A DNA stretch of 25,176 nt from Chromera velia (GCA_018398765.1 JAHBMJ010001026.1:5092-30267), one strand, 5' to 3'; shown: positions 15,980-25,176, numbered from the stretch's first letter. Made by a program: numbers and translations. Notes: a model not told the origin generated them from the letters alone.

Positions 15980-16230
15980 TAGGATTAGGATTTATGTTCT
16001 GGGTTTGTCCCGATTGATTTGATTGATATCTAGGATTAGGATTTATGTCTGGAGGATTGGCCTCCCGGGACGACTAAAAAAATATGTTATTTTTCTATAA
16101 CTTTAATTTCTCATTTCTAAAATAATAGAAATTCCATCTGATATTTTCAGTAAGATAACTAGATTGGTCTGGGTTCTGCAGATAAATTAGGATTAGGATT
16201 AGGATTAATGTCTGGAGGATTGGTCTCCCG
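15980..16230. repeat. Three copies of a GGATTA-based repeat at the 3' side of the LINE
   Basis: Copies at 15980-16001, 16031-16068 and 16188-16230 share TAGGATTAGGATTWATGT; the last two continue with CTGGAGGATTGGYCTCCCG. Read on the minus strand they form ATCCTA repeats after the end of the LINE reading frame, like the short-repeat 3' tails of some non-LTR elements (inference). A small hairpin (GCACAGG...CCTGTGC) lies at 16304-16322. Confidence 0.75.
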
Positions 16231-16375
16231 CCCCAATGCCGAATGTCCGACGTGCGGCTTCCAGGGAAAGCGCCTAGACGCATCAGACCTCCCTGGCCAG
16301 CCCGCACAGGTCTAGCCTGTGCTGCGAACAGATCACATTGAACAGTCAATCACCTGCATGTGTATGCGAGAGGGC

Positions 16376-19300
16376 TCACTCCATTCCAAAGCAGGGTTTG
16401 CAAGGGAACGATCCTAGAATTGTAGATGAACGGCTCGAAGCGAGTTCCAAAACCTCCCAACATCCCATCCTCCTCCTTTTTCCCTCCTCTTTTACTTCCT
16501 TTATATCACTCCACACCCTTTCATACTCTTTAATTCTTCCCTCTCTTTCTTTCTCACTTTTCCAAGTCTCCTGATGCAGCCTATCTAACTCTCTTCCTAA
16601 AGTTTGACTCAAATTGTTTCCTTTTTTTCTTTTCCATTCTCTCACTAACTGTCTTTTCATCATGACGTCTTTCAGAAAGGTATCGACTCGGACATTCTTG
16701 TCGGCCTCATTCAAAAGAAAAGAGAATAGAGCGATCTTGTCTACCTTCCCTTTACCACCCACTTTCCATCTGCTGCTTTTTGCAGCTCTCTCCTCTCTCT
16801 CTTTCACCGAACTCTAATGTGTTATCAAAGCTTACAAGCAATCGGCCCTCTCTCCATCATGCAGAGGGCATTCAGTCAGCACATGGATTTCATTTTCAAC
16901 TACTTGAATGTCAAGCAGGTCAGAGCAAACCATGCATTTCTTTTCTGTCAATGGGGTCCCTCTGCCTCCTTCTGTTGAGAACTTCCCCCTGTTTACCTCC
17001 AAGTTTCTCTCTTCCACCCGAAATGCAGCCTTTCTTCTGTGGACAGGCCGGGGAGCTATCTTTGTATAGCAGACGGGAGTTCTCCCTATCTTATCTCTAT
17101 CTAATGAAATGCTTCTATCTGTATCTTCTCCATTCTCGCTGTTGTGAAGCCACAGATTTAGGTGATTTCCGTTGGATAGAGACGCATGGATAGGATGTAT
17201 GACGCCTTCTCTCAGCTCTTCGGAATCCCTCTCAGCCCTTCCTCTTTTCTGCACTGACCTCTCAACTCTCTCTGCAAATGCTTCCTTTTTCTTCTTTGTA
17301 ATTTCTTTATTTTTCAGCGCTTCTATCCACCTTACTATTCTGCCTCTTCTCTCAAAGGAAGGTTGTCTGCCTGCAGCTTCTGGTTCTCTTCCTATCTGGA
17401 AGGGATGGCTTCTTGTCTCTATGAAAAGTGTTTCGACACATTTCTTCAAGTGTGGGAAAAAATGAAAGGGGTGAAGCTTCCTTCTTCTCAGTTCTGAATC
17501 GACTCCTTCCTGTAATGATTGAATGAGTGCATGGCCTGTCGGTGTGTCTTTTCCTTTTTGGATTACCTTCCTTGTCCACATCAGGGTTCTCTGTGTAACC
17601 ACCAGATCCGATTCGATAGGAAGAAGGCCTGCCTTAAGGAAAGTGATGAGTATGTTTTCTTTCTCTCTCAGTTGCAGCACCCATTGAATGAATCTTCTTT
17701 GCAGTCTATCAAACTCTGCAAACGCTTCCTGTGAGTGTGAATATACTTCGCAGCCATATGACCAAACTGCACACACTGTCTGCCTGAACCATCGAAAACA
17801 AGTTGCAGATGGGATCTCTCCTCCTGCACTGATCTTACTTTTCAATGTAAAAAAGAGTCTTTCTGCCTTAATCACTATTCTCTCTCTCATCATTGTATCT
17901 GTGGAGCAATCTTCTGTTAAAAGAAGGCCAAGGTACGGATATTTGCTTGCCTGAATGAACTCTGCCCCACCCAACGTGAATCGTTTTCTTCTCTCCCCCG
18001 CTTTTTATCTAAACTTCATTATTCTTAACTTATCTGACAGAAGGAGCTTCAAAAGCCTTGCATACTCCTCGAGTGCTTTCAAAAGCCTCTTTATCTCCTC
18101 TGCCTCTATCAATTGAAGGTATATCTCGTCAGCAAAAAGCCTGACAGGGAAGTTCTCTTGCGTTACGGTACCCTCGGGGCCTTTCTGGAGCTTGGGACCC
18201 CTCCCAGTAAGGCCTGCCCTCCTCCCAATGTCTGCTGACATGTCATTTGTATATCTTTTAAACAGAGAAGGTCCTGCTGGACCTCCCTGCTTTGACCCCT
18301 TTTCTTTCCAAAACCAGAAAACACTCCCTTCACCCTTGCTCTGATATTTCGCAGCGATTCACATACCCACTTAATGGTCTCTTCCCGTACCTCGTCTAGG
18401 TACCTCGTGCTTTTTTAACTGTTCAGACATTCTACTGTGAGATGCTTCATCAAATGCACTTATGAAATCAATAAAAGAAACAAAAAGAATCTCGAGACGA
18501 GCAATCAATTAAAGCAAAAAAAAATTGTATTCAAGGTTCCCACCCCTTTACTGTAGGCGACTTACATATGGTTACGTTTCTCCCTTCCCTCCGTCTCTAC
18601 CGTATCCCTCACATTATTGAGTTATATACAACTCCCCCCATTTCGTATTGGCTGAGTCTAAGTGGATTGGTCTCCATCCTTTTTGAATGTTTAGCGGTTT
18701 CCCTGGTTTAGGAAGTATGGAGATCATGAGATCATTCTATCTAGATGGCTACCATGCGAAACGAGCACATACATTTATCAATGTATGGTGACACTCGACC
18801 ACTGTTGCCGACTTTGCTATTGCACCATACACACCCAGAGGCATGCCATCTTTTCCTGCCACTTTCTTGGGGTTTCCGTTCTTTTTCAATCCTTCATGCA
18901 CCTTTTTTGTGTCTATCCTCCATTCTTTTGCTTCTGTCAGTGCTTCGAAGATGCGTGAGATAGTTTTCATAATTTCTTCCTCTGCGTCTTCGTTTTTATC
19001 TTTCTTCCACTGTTTTTCCCACCCTCTTGCTATCTCTTCTTCAGTTAGCGCATCTTCCTTTCTTATCTCTTTCTTTTTGCTTAGCTGGTTCCATAGCTTC
19101 CATTCTCCTTCTTTCTCTGCCAGCTGACTTGTAATTCTTTTTATTCTTTTGAATCTCTGCCTTGCCTCCTCTCTTCTCATCGTTCTTCTTCTCTCCCTGC
19201 TTACTGAGTGCAAAGCCTTTTTTACTTTTTTTAATTCTCTTTCAGAATCTGTTGATTCTGTCTTTTCTTCGTCAAGTTTTTTTTTAGCCTCTCTTATTTT

Positions 19301-19528
19301 TTTTTCTGCCTGTGATTCGATCTTTTTCACTTGTTGGATTCTCCTCCTGATTAATATTATCTCTGGTGTGTCATCCTCTCTAACGTTTGCCCCTCTTCTG
19401 TATTTCTTTTCTTTCTTGCACGCTTTTTTGCATTCCTCTTCTACTGCTTTTTTCAGCTTCCTATATGGTCTATCAAGTGTCTCTTCCATTACCCAAACTC
19501 CTTTCTGAACGTCTATCATCTTGCTCAT
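16376..19528 (-). pseudogene. LINE reverse transcriptase ORF, one frame broken by nonsense codons
   Basis: All recognisable parts lie in one minus-strand frame. 19528-18752 is a Lys/Glu-rich segment leading into the RT (NPKKVAGKDGMPLG, the equivalent of the family's PGPDGIP). ILPKPGKP and WRPIHL follow near 18715-18665, FIDFISAFDEA near 18465 (motif A), SKQGGPAGPSLF near 18295 (family RQGCPLSPLLF), FADEIYL near 18140 (family YADDxxL), and KYPYLGLLL near 17940. The tail has CMVCS, then H and C, near 16900-16850, and FLLNEADKNVRVDTFLKD near 16720. Stops include TAG 18751-18749 and 18739-18737, TAA 18616-18614, further stops between 18600 and 18340, TAA 18007-18005 and one at 16832. The segment between about 18660 and 18470 is the most decayed. 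The last Asp of the YADD box is Glu, so the polymerase would be inactive even without the stops. Confidence 0.85.
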
Positions 19529-19720
19529 TTCTTTCTTTAGGGGGCAAATATCACCTGGGGGGTAGTTCGGGTCTGCTGAGTGAGATCAGCCGAGAGGCCC
19601 TGAAATGACATATATTAACGTATTAATTTTTCCTAATTTTGGGGGCCGGAGCGGGTGTCTGCCTAGCTGTCACGCGGTCTATGGAGAAAAGTGCCCCTCA
19701 AGCGGCTGGCCACGTACGGA

Positions 19721-19767
19721 GCATGCACATGCATATACTGAACGGTTCAGTACATGCATGTGCATGC
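19721..19767. repeat. 47-bp near-perfect palindrome
   Basis: Arms of 23 bp (19721-19743 and 19745-19767) around a single central base differ at one position. Each arm begins GCATGCACATGCAT and runs to CTGAAC. It would extrude as a loopless cruciform. Confidence 0.9.
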
Positions 19768-20051
19768 GGTTACCGCGTATATTTGACGAGATACACCTAA
19801 CTAATTAGGTGAGTGCCTCGGGGGGTATCAGTGGTTTGAATTATAAGATCGCGCGCATGTCTCGACCGCGTATGTTTATGCAAGTGCGCGCTTTCTCAGA
19901 CCCCGGGCAGGGCTGAGCTGCCGCCCGAGGTGACTCCACGTGAGTGACTTGAGGGGCACGTGTATATTAATAATAAATCGAAGCGATCGCAGCTCCGTGC
20001 GAGCCCAAAAAGATGGGAGAGTTGCGATATGCGAGTGCGTGCGATCTTAGA

Positions 20052-20152
20052 GCCTCTCGGCTGATCTCAGCAAAGCTGAGCTGCCCGCCGAGGCGATTTC
20101 GATTCAGTCGCCTGGGAGGGTAGCTCAGCTTTACTGAGATCAGCCGAGAGGC
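20052..20152. repeat. Inverted repeat, 45-bp arms, 11-nt loop
   Basis: Left arm 20052-20096 begins GCCTCTCGGCTGATCTCAG; right arm 20108-20152 ends with its complement. About five mismatches, grouped towards the loop side. It pairs two opposed copies of the local repeat family. Confidence 0.9.
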
Positions 20153-20728
20153 CCTGAAATCGCACGCAAGCTCATCTTTTTTTAGGAGGGGGGATTGGGT
20201 GCATGTTTGTTTGATTTTAATGTGGAATCAATTTGATGGTAGTCGCCTCGGGGGGCAGCTCAGCTCTGCTGAGATCAGCCAAGAGGCCTTGAGATTGCAC
20301 GCACTCGTATAACGCATTTTTTTATTTTGGGGGGGGGGGATCGGTTCTATCTCTGTCTGTCATAGTCGCTGTTGTCCGAGTTCCAAAATGTGTCACTCAA
20401 GCAACTTGTACGGAGCCGTGATCGCACATATCCCTCAATTACTTTGCGCAAGCGTGCCCCTCAAGTGACTCGCATAGAGTTGCACATGCATACGACGCGC
20501 GTGCGGTCCCGAAAAGTATACTTCGCGCACGGTGCCGTAGCCCCCGCCCCATGGGTGGCAGCATACAAGACATGTCTAAGCCTCCGATGGTGTGCATCAA
20601 TTGAGTATTATATTTTATAGCTGACCCCCTAAATAGCCCCCCAAGGCACTCACCCAACTGGTTGGGTGTATCTCATTGCATTATACATGCAGCATATGTT
20701 GCCGTCACGGGTTTGCCACAGTTTCCTG

Positions 20729-20808
20729 TAGAATCTAGCTCAGTTAGTAGAGGATTCCATTCGCTTACGTAAGGTCCCGGGTTCGATTTCTACCTCCGCA
20801 ATTTTTTT
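20729..20808 (+). pseudogene. tRNA-like sequence (tRNA pseudogene or SINE head)
   Basis: An A-box-like TAGCTCAGTTAGTAGA (20736-20751) and a B-box-like GGTTCGATTTC (20780-20790) are about 30 bp apart, followed by CTCCGCA at 20794-20800 and a T7 run (20802-20808) that could end RNA polymerase III transcription. The folding is poor: the acceptor stem does not pair with the 3' CTCCGCA, the T stem has only part of its pairs, and no sound anticodon stem forms. It is therefore not called as a working tRNA; a decayed tRNA or tRNA-derived SINE fits. Confidence 0.6.
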
Positions 20809-20995
20809 GCCACCAACTCGGTGGGCAGTTCCGCACTTTAATGAATTCTGCATGCGTCTAAGAGGCCCCATGCAGGATCGTGTATGATATTAGCATAAAA
20901 CTTCGTGTGTTCCAAGCATATATATATAGCTAGACATTCTATGGAACAACTTATACGCCCTCCGAGGCACTCACCCAACTAGTTAGGTGTATCAC

Positions 20996-21263
20996 GTTTG
21001 AGTATAAGTTTTAGGATCGGCCGGGTTGACTGTTGTACAACTGTGTCATGCAATTTATCTCAAAAATACTGTTCCTCATTCTCGCTGGACGGGGTTCTTT
21101 TCTTCTGTCTGCTTGCTACTCGTACACTTCCTTCTTGTAATAATAGCTGTGTCATGAGACCTCTGTTTCTACAGTGCGGCAATGCAATAGCATACTACAT
21201 GCACAAAGGTCTTAATAATAGACTAGAAGTGTCTGACCTTTTTTTTTGTTCAGCGGTTAATTT
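20996..21263. other. Short gene-free spacer
   Basis: Nothing recognisable between the repeat cluster and the duplicated block; mixed composition with a T run near 21240. Confidence 0.5.
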
Positions 21264-22829
21264 ACTGTACTGACAATTGAAACTTTTGTACTAGAAAGTG
21301 ACTTTTAATTTTTTATATATCACAGTAAATTTTATATAAAAAACTAAGTCGTTAAAGCACTTAGAATGATTCTATTTATTGTTTCTTACCTGCATGAAAG
21401 TATGAACAACTTTTAAAGATAAGGTTTAATGGGTTTGTGGTGTGTATGTTGGAAATCGTTGGACGTGAGTGAGGTGAAAGAGTTATAGTATGTTGATATG
21501 TCGGGGAGTGATTGCAGACTCTGCAGGTATATGACAATGCGCAGTGTAATGCACAAACAAGCTAACTTTTACTTCTAATGGAATACGCCGAATCTGCACA
21601 CTGATGTAAGGAGGGAGCACACAGCGGGCAACCCCCATAAAAGGTAAAAATGAATGTCCGCAAACAGATCTGCCGATTTGACACCCACAAAAAGCAGTTC
21701 AACCAAACAAATGTTGAGCACTATGACCGTGCAAGAGGTAAATGCTTTGCTTCTGAAAGCCTGATCGATCCATATATATTAGCCTCTAGCCAGAGGGCCT
21801 TGCCCACGACCGGCCATCATAGCGTTCTTGTTTTTTTTTTGTGAGGCCCGGCACTGGCCACTGGGTTTTAGTCCACCCAGGAGCCCTACCTCCAAATTCT
21901 CATACAAACAAGAGCTGCGCCTCACTCCCACAACTTCAGATCACCCGAGATTACCAGCCGTAATGCTTTCTCACGAAACCCTAGCACCGATAAACGGTCC
22001 TCCGAGAAAGGCTCAGTCTGACCTGCAGCACAGATATGCAAAAANNNNACTGTACTGACAATTGAAACTTTTGTACTAGAAAGTGACTTTTAATTTTCTA
22101 TATATCACACTAAATTTTATATAAAAAACTAAGTCTTTAAAGCACTTAGAATGATTCTATTTATTGTTTCTTACCTGCATGAAAGTATGAACAACTTTTA
22201 AAGATAAGGTTTAATGGGTTTGTGGTGTGTATGTTGGAAATCGTTGGACGTGAGTGAGGTGAAAGAGTTATAGTATGTTGATATGTCGGGGAGTGATTGC
22301 AGACTCTGCAGGTATATGACAATGCGCAGTGTAATGCACAAACAAGCTAACTTTTACTTCTAATGGAATACGCCGAATCTGCACACTGATGTAAGGAGGG
22401 AGCACACAGCGGGCAACCCCCATAAAAGGTAAAAATGAATGTCCGCAAACAGATCTGCCGATTTGACACCCACAAAAAGCAGTTCAACCAAACAAATGTT
22501 GAGCACTATGACCGTGCAAGAGGTAAATGCTTTGCTTCTGAAAGCCTGATCGATCCATATATATTAGCCTCTAGCCAGAGGGCCTTGCCCACGACCGGCC
22601 ATCATAGCGTTCTTGTTTTTTTTTTGTGAGGCCCGGCACTGGCCACTGGGTTTTAGTCCACCCAGGAGCCCTACCTCCAAATTCTCATACAAACAAGAGC
22701 TGCGCCTCACTCCCACAACTTCAGATCACCCGAGATTACCAGCCGTAATGCTTTCTCACGAAACCCTAGCACCGATAAACGGTCCTCCGAGAAAGGCTCA
22801 GTCTGACCTGCAGCACAGATATGCAAAAA
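21264..22829. repeat. 781-bp direct duplication separated by NNNN
   Basis: 21264-22044 and 22049-22829 match base for base with an offset of 785, except for three substitutions within the first ~75 bp (T/C in the run after TTTTAATTTT, G/C in CACAGTAA, G/T in AAGTCGTTAA). The first copy ends exactly at the four Ns and the second begins exactly after them. Both contain the same two small ORFs (64 residues, and an overlapping one that is cut by the Ns in copy 1), which I do not recognise. The pattern is what unmerged overlapping contig ends look like. Confidence 0.95.
22045..22048. other. Assembly gap (NNNN)
   Basis: Four ambiguous bases mark a join between contigs; true distance unknown. Confidence 0.99.
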
Positions 22830-23682
22830 AATCATAAAGTGGCTCACCTTCTGGCCACCCAGAGCTGGCCTCCTCATCCAGAAAGCCTTTCTAGCTCCTC
22901 ATCTAGAGCTTGTTAGAGCGTACGTACGGAAGGGATTCAATAAAAGCTTTACTGGGGCAACTTCGTAGGCCCCTTTGCGTGGAGACGGGCCGTGCCCTTC
23001 GTGATGGAAGATCAAAATTGCCCTCTTAGGGCAACTAGTAGAGTGAATATCATAAACCCAAGAAAAAGTAAAGAAGCCAATCTTCTGGGCTTTCGATAAA
23101 GCCTACTTTCATCGCTGGAGAGCAAGTCTGTATGATGGGAGAGAGGTGGCACTAGATCATGCTCTGATCGACTTGAAACATTCGACGGAAAGCCGATTTT
23201 GGGAGCCGATTTTAGATCGGCCAACAATGTGACGGCCCCAGAAGGCAAGCTACGCATTGCGAACCAGGGCCCGGCCGGCCACCAAGGCTAAAAAACACTT
23301 CCTGGCTGTGCGCTGACCCATCAAAATACCGATCTGAAAAATTCTCAGTCAGGTCTTCAGAAAGTTCTCCTCCACTCAGAAAGTCGGGTCAACAGAATGG
23401 GCCTCTATCCACAAAATCTCGTTGTTAAGCATTCTATTGGATTATATTGGAAGGCTTGACAATGACAAAATCGTGTGTAGCTTGTTATTCTAGAACCTTA
23501 TTTTTGGAGGGGTTACAGATTCTGGAGTTTTGTCCCCCTCCAGTATCTGTGTTGGCTGGACACCTCTGGTTGCTCGTGGGAGTGGTTGCCTCGGTACAAA
23601 GGAGTTGTCCGATAACTAGAAGGGTTGCCGGACTGGTTTGGATCGCTCAATCAGGTCGGTTCGTTTTATGTCGTTCCACCAG
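22830..23682. other. Region without a recognised gene
   Basis: The plus strand has one methionine-free open stretch at about 23071-23232 (60 codons, rich in aromatic residues, including FWAFDKAYFHRW) that could be a decayed exon; I cannot assign it. An 81-residue minus-strand ORF overlaps it. A short GC hairpin (GGGGC...GCCCC) lies at about 22953-22972. Otherwise nothing stands out. Confidence 0.4.
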
Positions 23683-23692
23683 CAACAAAGGA

Positions 23693-23907
23693 GGGTGGAC
23701 CCTCTCGCAGGGATACGAAACAACCCAATTTGGTACCCCTGGTGGAGGGGGGGGGTCCGACCTGCTCTGTAGGTTTGCGTCCAAAATGTGTCTAGGAGTG
23801 TTTCCAAGACACATTTTGAACGCAAACCTGCAGAGCAGGTCGGACCTCCCCCCTCCACCAGGGGTACCAAATTGGGTTGTTTCGTACCCCTGCGAGAGGG
23901 TCCACCC
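23693..23907. mobile_element. Foldback element with 101-bp terminal inverted arms
   Basis: Arms 23693-23793 and 23807-23907 match at 97 of 101 positions around a 13-nt loop; all four mismatches are transitions. CAACAAAGGA (23683-23692) directly precedes the left arm and CAATAAAGGA (23916-23925) follows 8 bp after the right arm, a possible 10-bp target duplication with one change. Long terminal inverted repeats with 9-11-bp target duplications are a hallmark of Mutator-like elements, so a tiny non-autonomous Mutator-type element is a fair guess. There is no room for a transposase. Confidence 0.75.
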
Positions 23908-23925
23908 ACCCCTCCCAATAAAGGA

Positions 23926-24275
23926 ATTGAAAAAATCTTGTTTGCAGAGATAAGCCTTCTTGGTGCATGCAGAAGGCTTTGTACGATGTCTGTAAGTGTT
24001 CCTGTATGGCTGCAACCTGGCCATTGTGGTTTCTGAATGACTGACCGGTCTGCCCTCGGCAAGGCACAAAACTGCCGTCTCCCTTTGCGTGTGTTGTTCA
24101 CCCCTACCCCCCTCCTCTGCTCTTTGCAGGTCGTGGGTCTCCTCCAGGAGATACTTGTTTTGTGTTCCAGTCTTTCCCCAACTCCTCCAGAGGTAGGTCT
24201 TTGCATTTTTGTTAAGGCCGCAGTCTTCAGACTGCGAAAAGGAGCAGCACCCCTACGTGCCGAGCCTATATTTTT
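23926..24275. other. Region without a recognised gene
   Basis: Minus-strand ORFs extend here from the foldback element (for example from 24206 and 24069), but they depend on reading through the inverted repeat and match nothing I know. GTAAGT at 23992 and pyrimidine-rich stretches ending in CAG near 24130 could be splice signals; not enough to call exons. Confidence 0.35.
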
Positions 24276-25012
24276 TTCTACCTACCTGACTGCCTCCAAA
24301 ATTTCGCCCTTCTTGCCTGCTTCACTGCCCTCTAGCTTTCAGCCTTTCTGTCTGGCTAAATGCCTTCCCAATTTCGGCCTTTCCACCCGCCCTATTGCCT
24401 TCTTAATTTCGGCCTTCGCCGCACTCCTAATTTCGGTCTTCCTGCCTGCCCGATTGCCTTCCTTCCCAATTTGCCTGCCGGACTGCCTTCCAGAGTTTTG
24501 CATTCCTGCCATGCTGACTCCTTTCCCATTTTAGCCTTCTTGCCTGCCTGACTGCCCTCCAAATTTCGGTCTTTCTGTTTGCCTCAATGCTTTCCAAATT
24601 TTGGCCTTTCTGTCTGCCTGACTGACTTCATAATTTTGGCCTTCCTGCTTGTCCAGTTGCCTTCCCAATTTCGGCTTTCCTGCCTGCCTGATTGCCTTCC
24701 CTATTTCGGCCTTCCTTCCCGCCTAAGTTTCCTCCTAACGCTTCCTAATTTCGGTTATCCTGCTTGCCTGATAGCCTTCCCAAGTTTATTCTTCCTGCTG
24801 GCCCGACTGCCTTCCCAAGTTTGGCCTTCTTGTGTGTCTGACTGCCTCCCAGAGTTCGTTCTTTCTGTCTACATGCCTGCCTTCCAATTTCAGTCTTTTG
24901 GGCGGTCTGACTGCCTTCCAATTTTGGCTTTCCTTCCCGTCTGATTGCCTTCCCGATTTCGGCCTTCCTGCCCGTCTGATTGCTTTCCTAATTTTGGTCT
25001 TCCTGCTTTCAT
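24276..25012. repeat. 35-bp minisatellite, about 21 diverged copies
   Basis: A unit of the form CTTCCTGCCTGCCTGAYTG followed by CCTTCCCAATTTCGGC repeats with a basic period of 35 bp, with point changes and a few length variants. Because 35 is not a multiple of three, each copy shifts the reading frame, so the ORFs spanning it (up to 165 residues plus strand, 77 minus strand) are by-products. The plus strand is strongly pyrimidine-rich. Confidence 0.9.
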
Positions 25013-25176
25013 GTATCATTCTGATGCAAATTAAAGATACAGGTTATGTTTGCATGCATGCTTTTATATGTATTCTGGCGATTCGACTGACTTTCTGTTT
25101 GACAATGTGTGCACATATTTCTATAGGTGGCGTTCACGGGTGTGCATGTTTGATATATACTGAGATGCCCCCCCCC

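Larger units (their letters stand above)
15980..19545 (-). mobile_element. Non-LTR retrotransposon (LINE) remnant, 5'-truncated
   Basis: The minus strand carries reverse transcriptase signatures of non-LTR elements, followed by a C-terminal Cys/His segment, a 3' untranslated part and ATCCTA-type repeats. The endonuclease expected before the RT is absent: sequence similarity of any kind stops near 19545, where a copy of an unrelated dispersed repeat begins. 5' truncation is typical of LINE insertion by target-primed reverse transcription. The 3' boundary is set only by the repeat tail. Confidence 0.8.
19556..20300. repeat. Dispersed repeat family around GAGATCAGCCGAGAGGCC
   Basis: The motif CTGAGATCAGCCRAGAGGCC followed by YTGARAT occurs in plus orientation at about 19573-19606, 20133-20160 and 20265-20292, and in minus orientation at 20052-20070. 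Related fragments (GCTGAGCTGCCGCCCGAGG) occur at 19912-19930. Another shared module, CCCCTCAAG with a following CTYG..CGGAG, occurs near 19694, 20392 and 20456 and inverted near 19943. No coding capacity was recognised; the cluster looks like remnants of small non-autonomous elements. Confidence 0.75.
19788..20995. repeat. Three copies of a 40-bp ACCTAACTAATTAGGT-type module, first one inverted
   Basis: Copy 1 (about 19788-19826) reads GATACACCTAAC then TAGGTGAGTGCCTCGGGG. Copy 2 (about 20635-20676) and copy 3 (about 20957-20995) are its reverse complement with a few transitions. Copies 1 and 2 therefore form terminal-inverted-repeat-like ends around 0.85 kb of sequence that contains the other short repeats. 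Each module has its own near-palindromic core. Confidence 0.8.

Noticed and set aside
15980-16230. Interstitial telomere
   Set aside because: The GGATTA runs are only two to three units long and embedded in a longer unit linked to the LINE 3' end.
20729-20808. Functional tRNA gene
   Set aside because: Acceptor and T stems do not pair properly and no anticodon arm can be drawn, so only a tRNA-like relic is called.
21650-22837. Pair of duplicated small genes
   Set aside because: The duplication ends exactly at the assembly gap, and the ORFs (64 and 74 residues) have no recognisable features or splice context.
24276-25012. CRISPR array or repeat protein gene
   Set aside because: Units are contiguous and diverged with no spacers, and the 35-bp period breaks the reading frame at every copy.

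Overview
This is a nuclear genome fragment of a eukaryotic microbe. Evidence: two spliced genes with short GT-AG introns, dense microsatellites, and wrecks of an LTR and a non-LTR retrotransposon. The ribosomal half of the ubiquitin-L40 fusion has alveolate-like residues ([15 protein letters not shown]), which together with the repeat-rich layout suggests an alveolate such as a chromerid alga. That placement is inference. No prokaryotic signals are present.

Layout: 0.2-1.66 kb holds an unrecognised basic ORF on the minus strand, cut by one TAG. 2.0-5.3 kb is a plus-strand Ty3/gypsy chromovirus pol remnant (reverse transcriptase, RNase H, integrase, chromodomain), read in one frame with six nonsense codons and no frameshift. 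6.6-11.6 kb is an eight-exon minus-strand gene for a mitochondrial-looking DEAD-box RNA helicase (about 652 residues); I could place every exon with consistent phases. About 0.9 kb of shared upstream DNA separates it from a divergently transcribed, five-exon ubiquitin/ribosomal protein L40 gene (coding part 12,516-13,383, exactly 128 codons). 13.7-15.4 kb is an extreme polypyrimidine/TG/TCTG microsatellite block. 16.0-19.5 kb is a minus-strand non-LTR retrotransposon (LINE) remnant, again in one frame with stops only. 19.55-21.0 kb is a cluster of short inverted and dispersed repeats with a tRNA-like sequence. 21.26-22.83 kb is a 781-bp near-identical direct duplication around an NNNN gap, most likely an assembly artefact. 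23.68-23.93 kb is a foldback element with 101-bp arms and a possible 10-bp target duplication. 24.28-25.01 kb is a 35-bp minisatellite.

The two intact genes are housekeeping (organelle RNA handling; protein synthesis and turnover); everything else looks like repeats or decayed mobile DNA. I found no convincing new multi-gene system. The points most worth following up are the nonsense-only, C-to-T-compatible decay of the chromovirus (with a testable but less likely UAG-readthrough alternative), the long-armed foldback element, and the repeat cluster at 19.6-21.0 kb.
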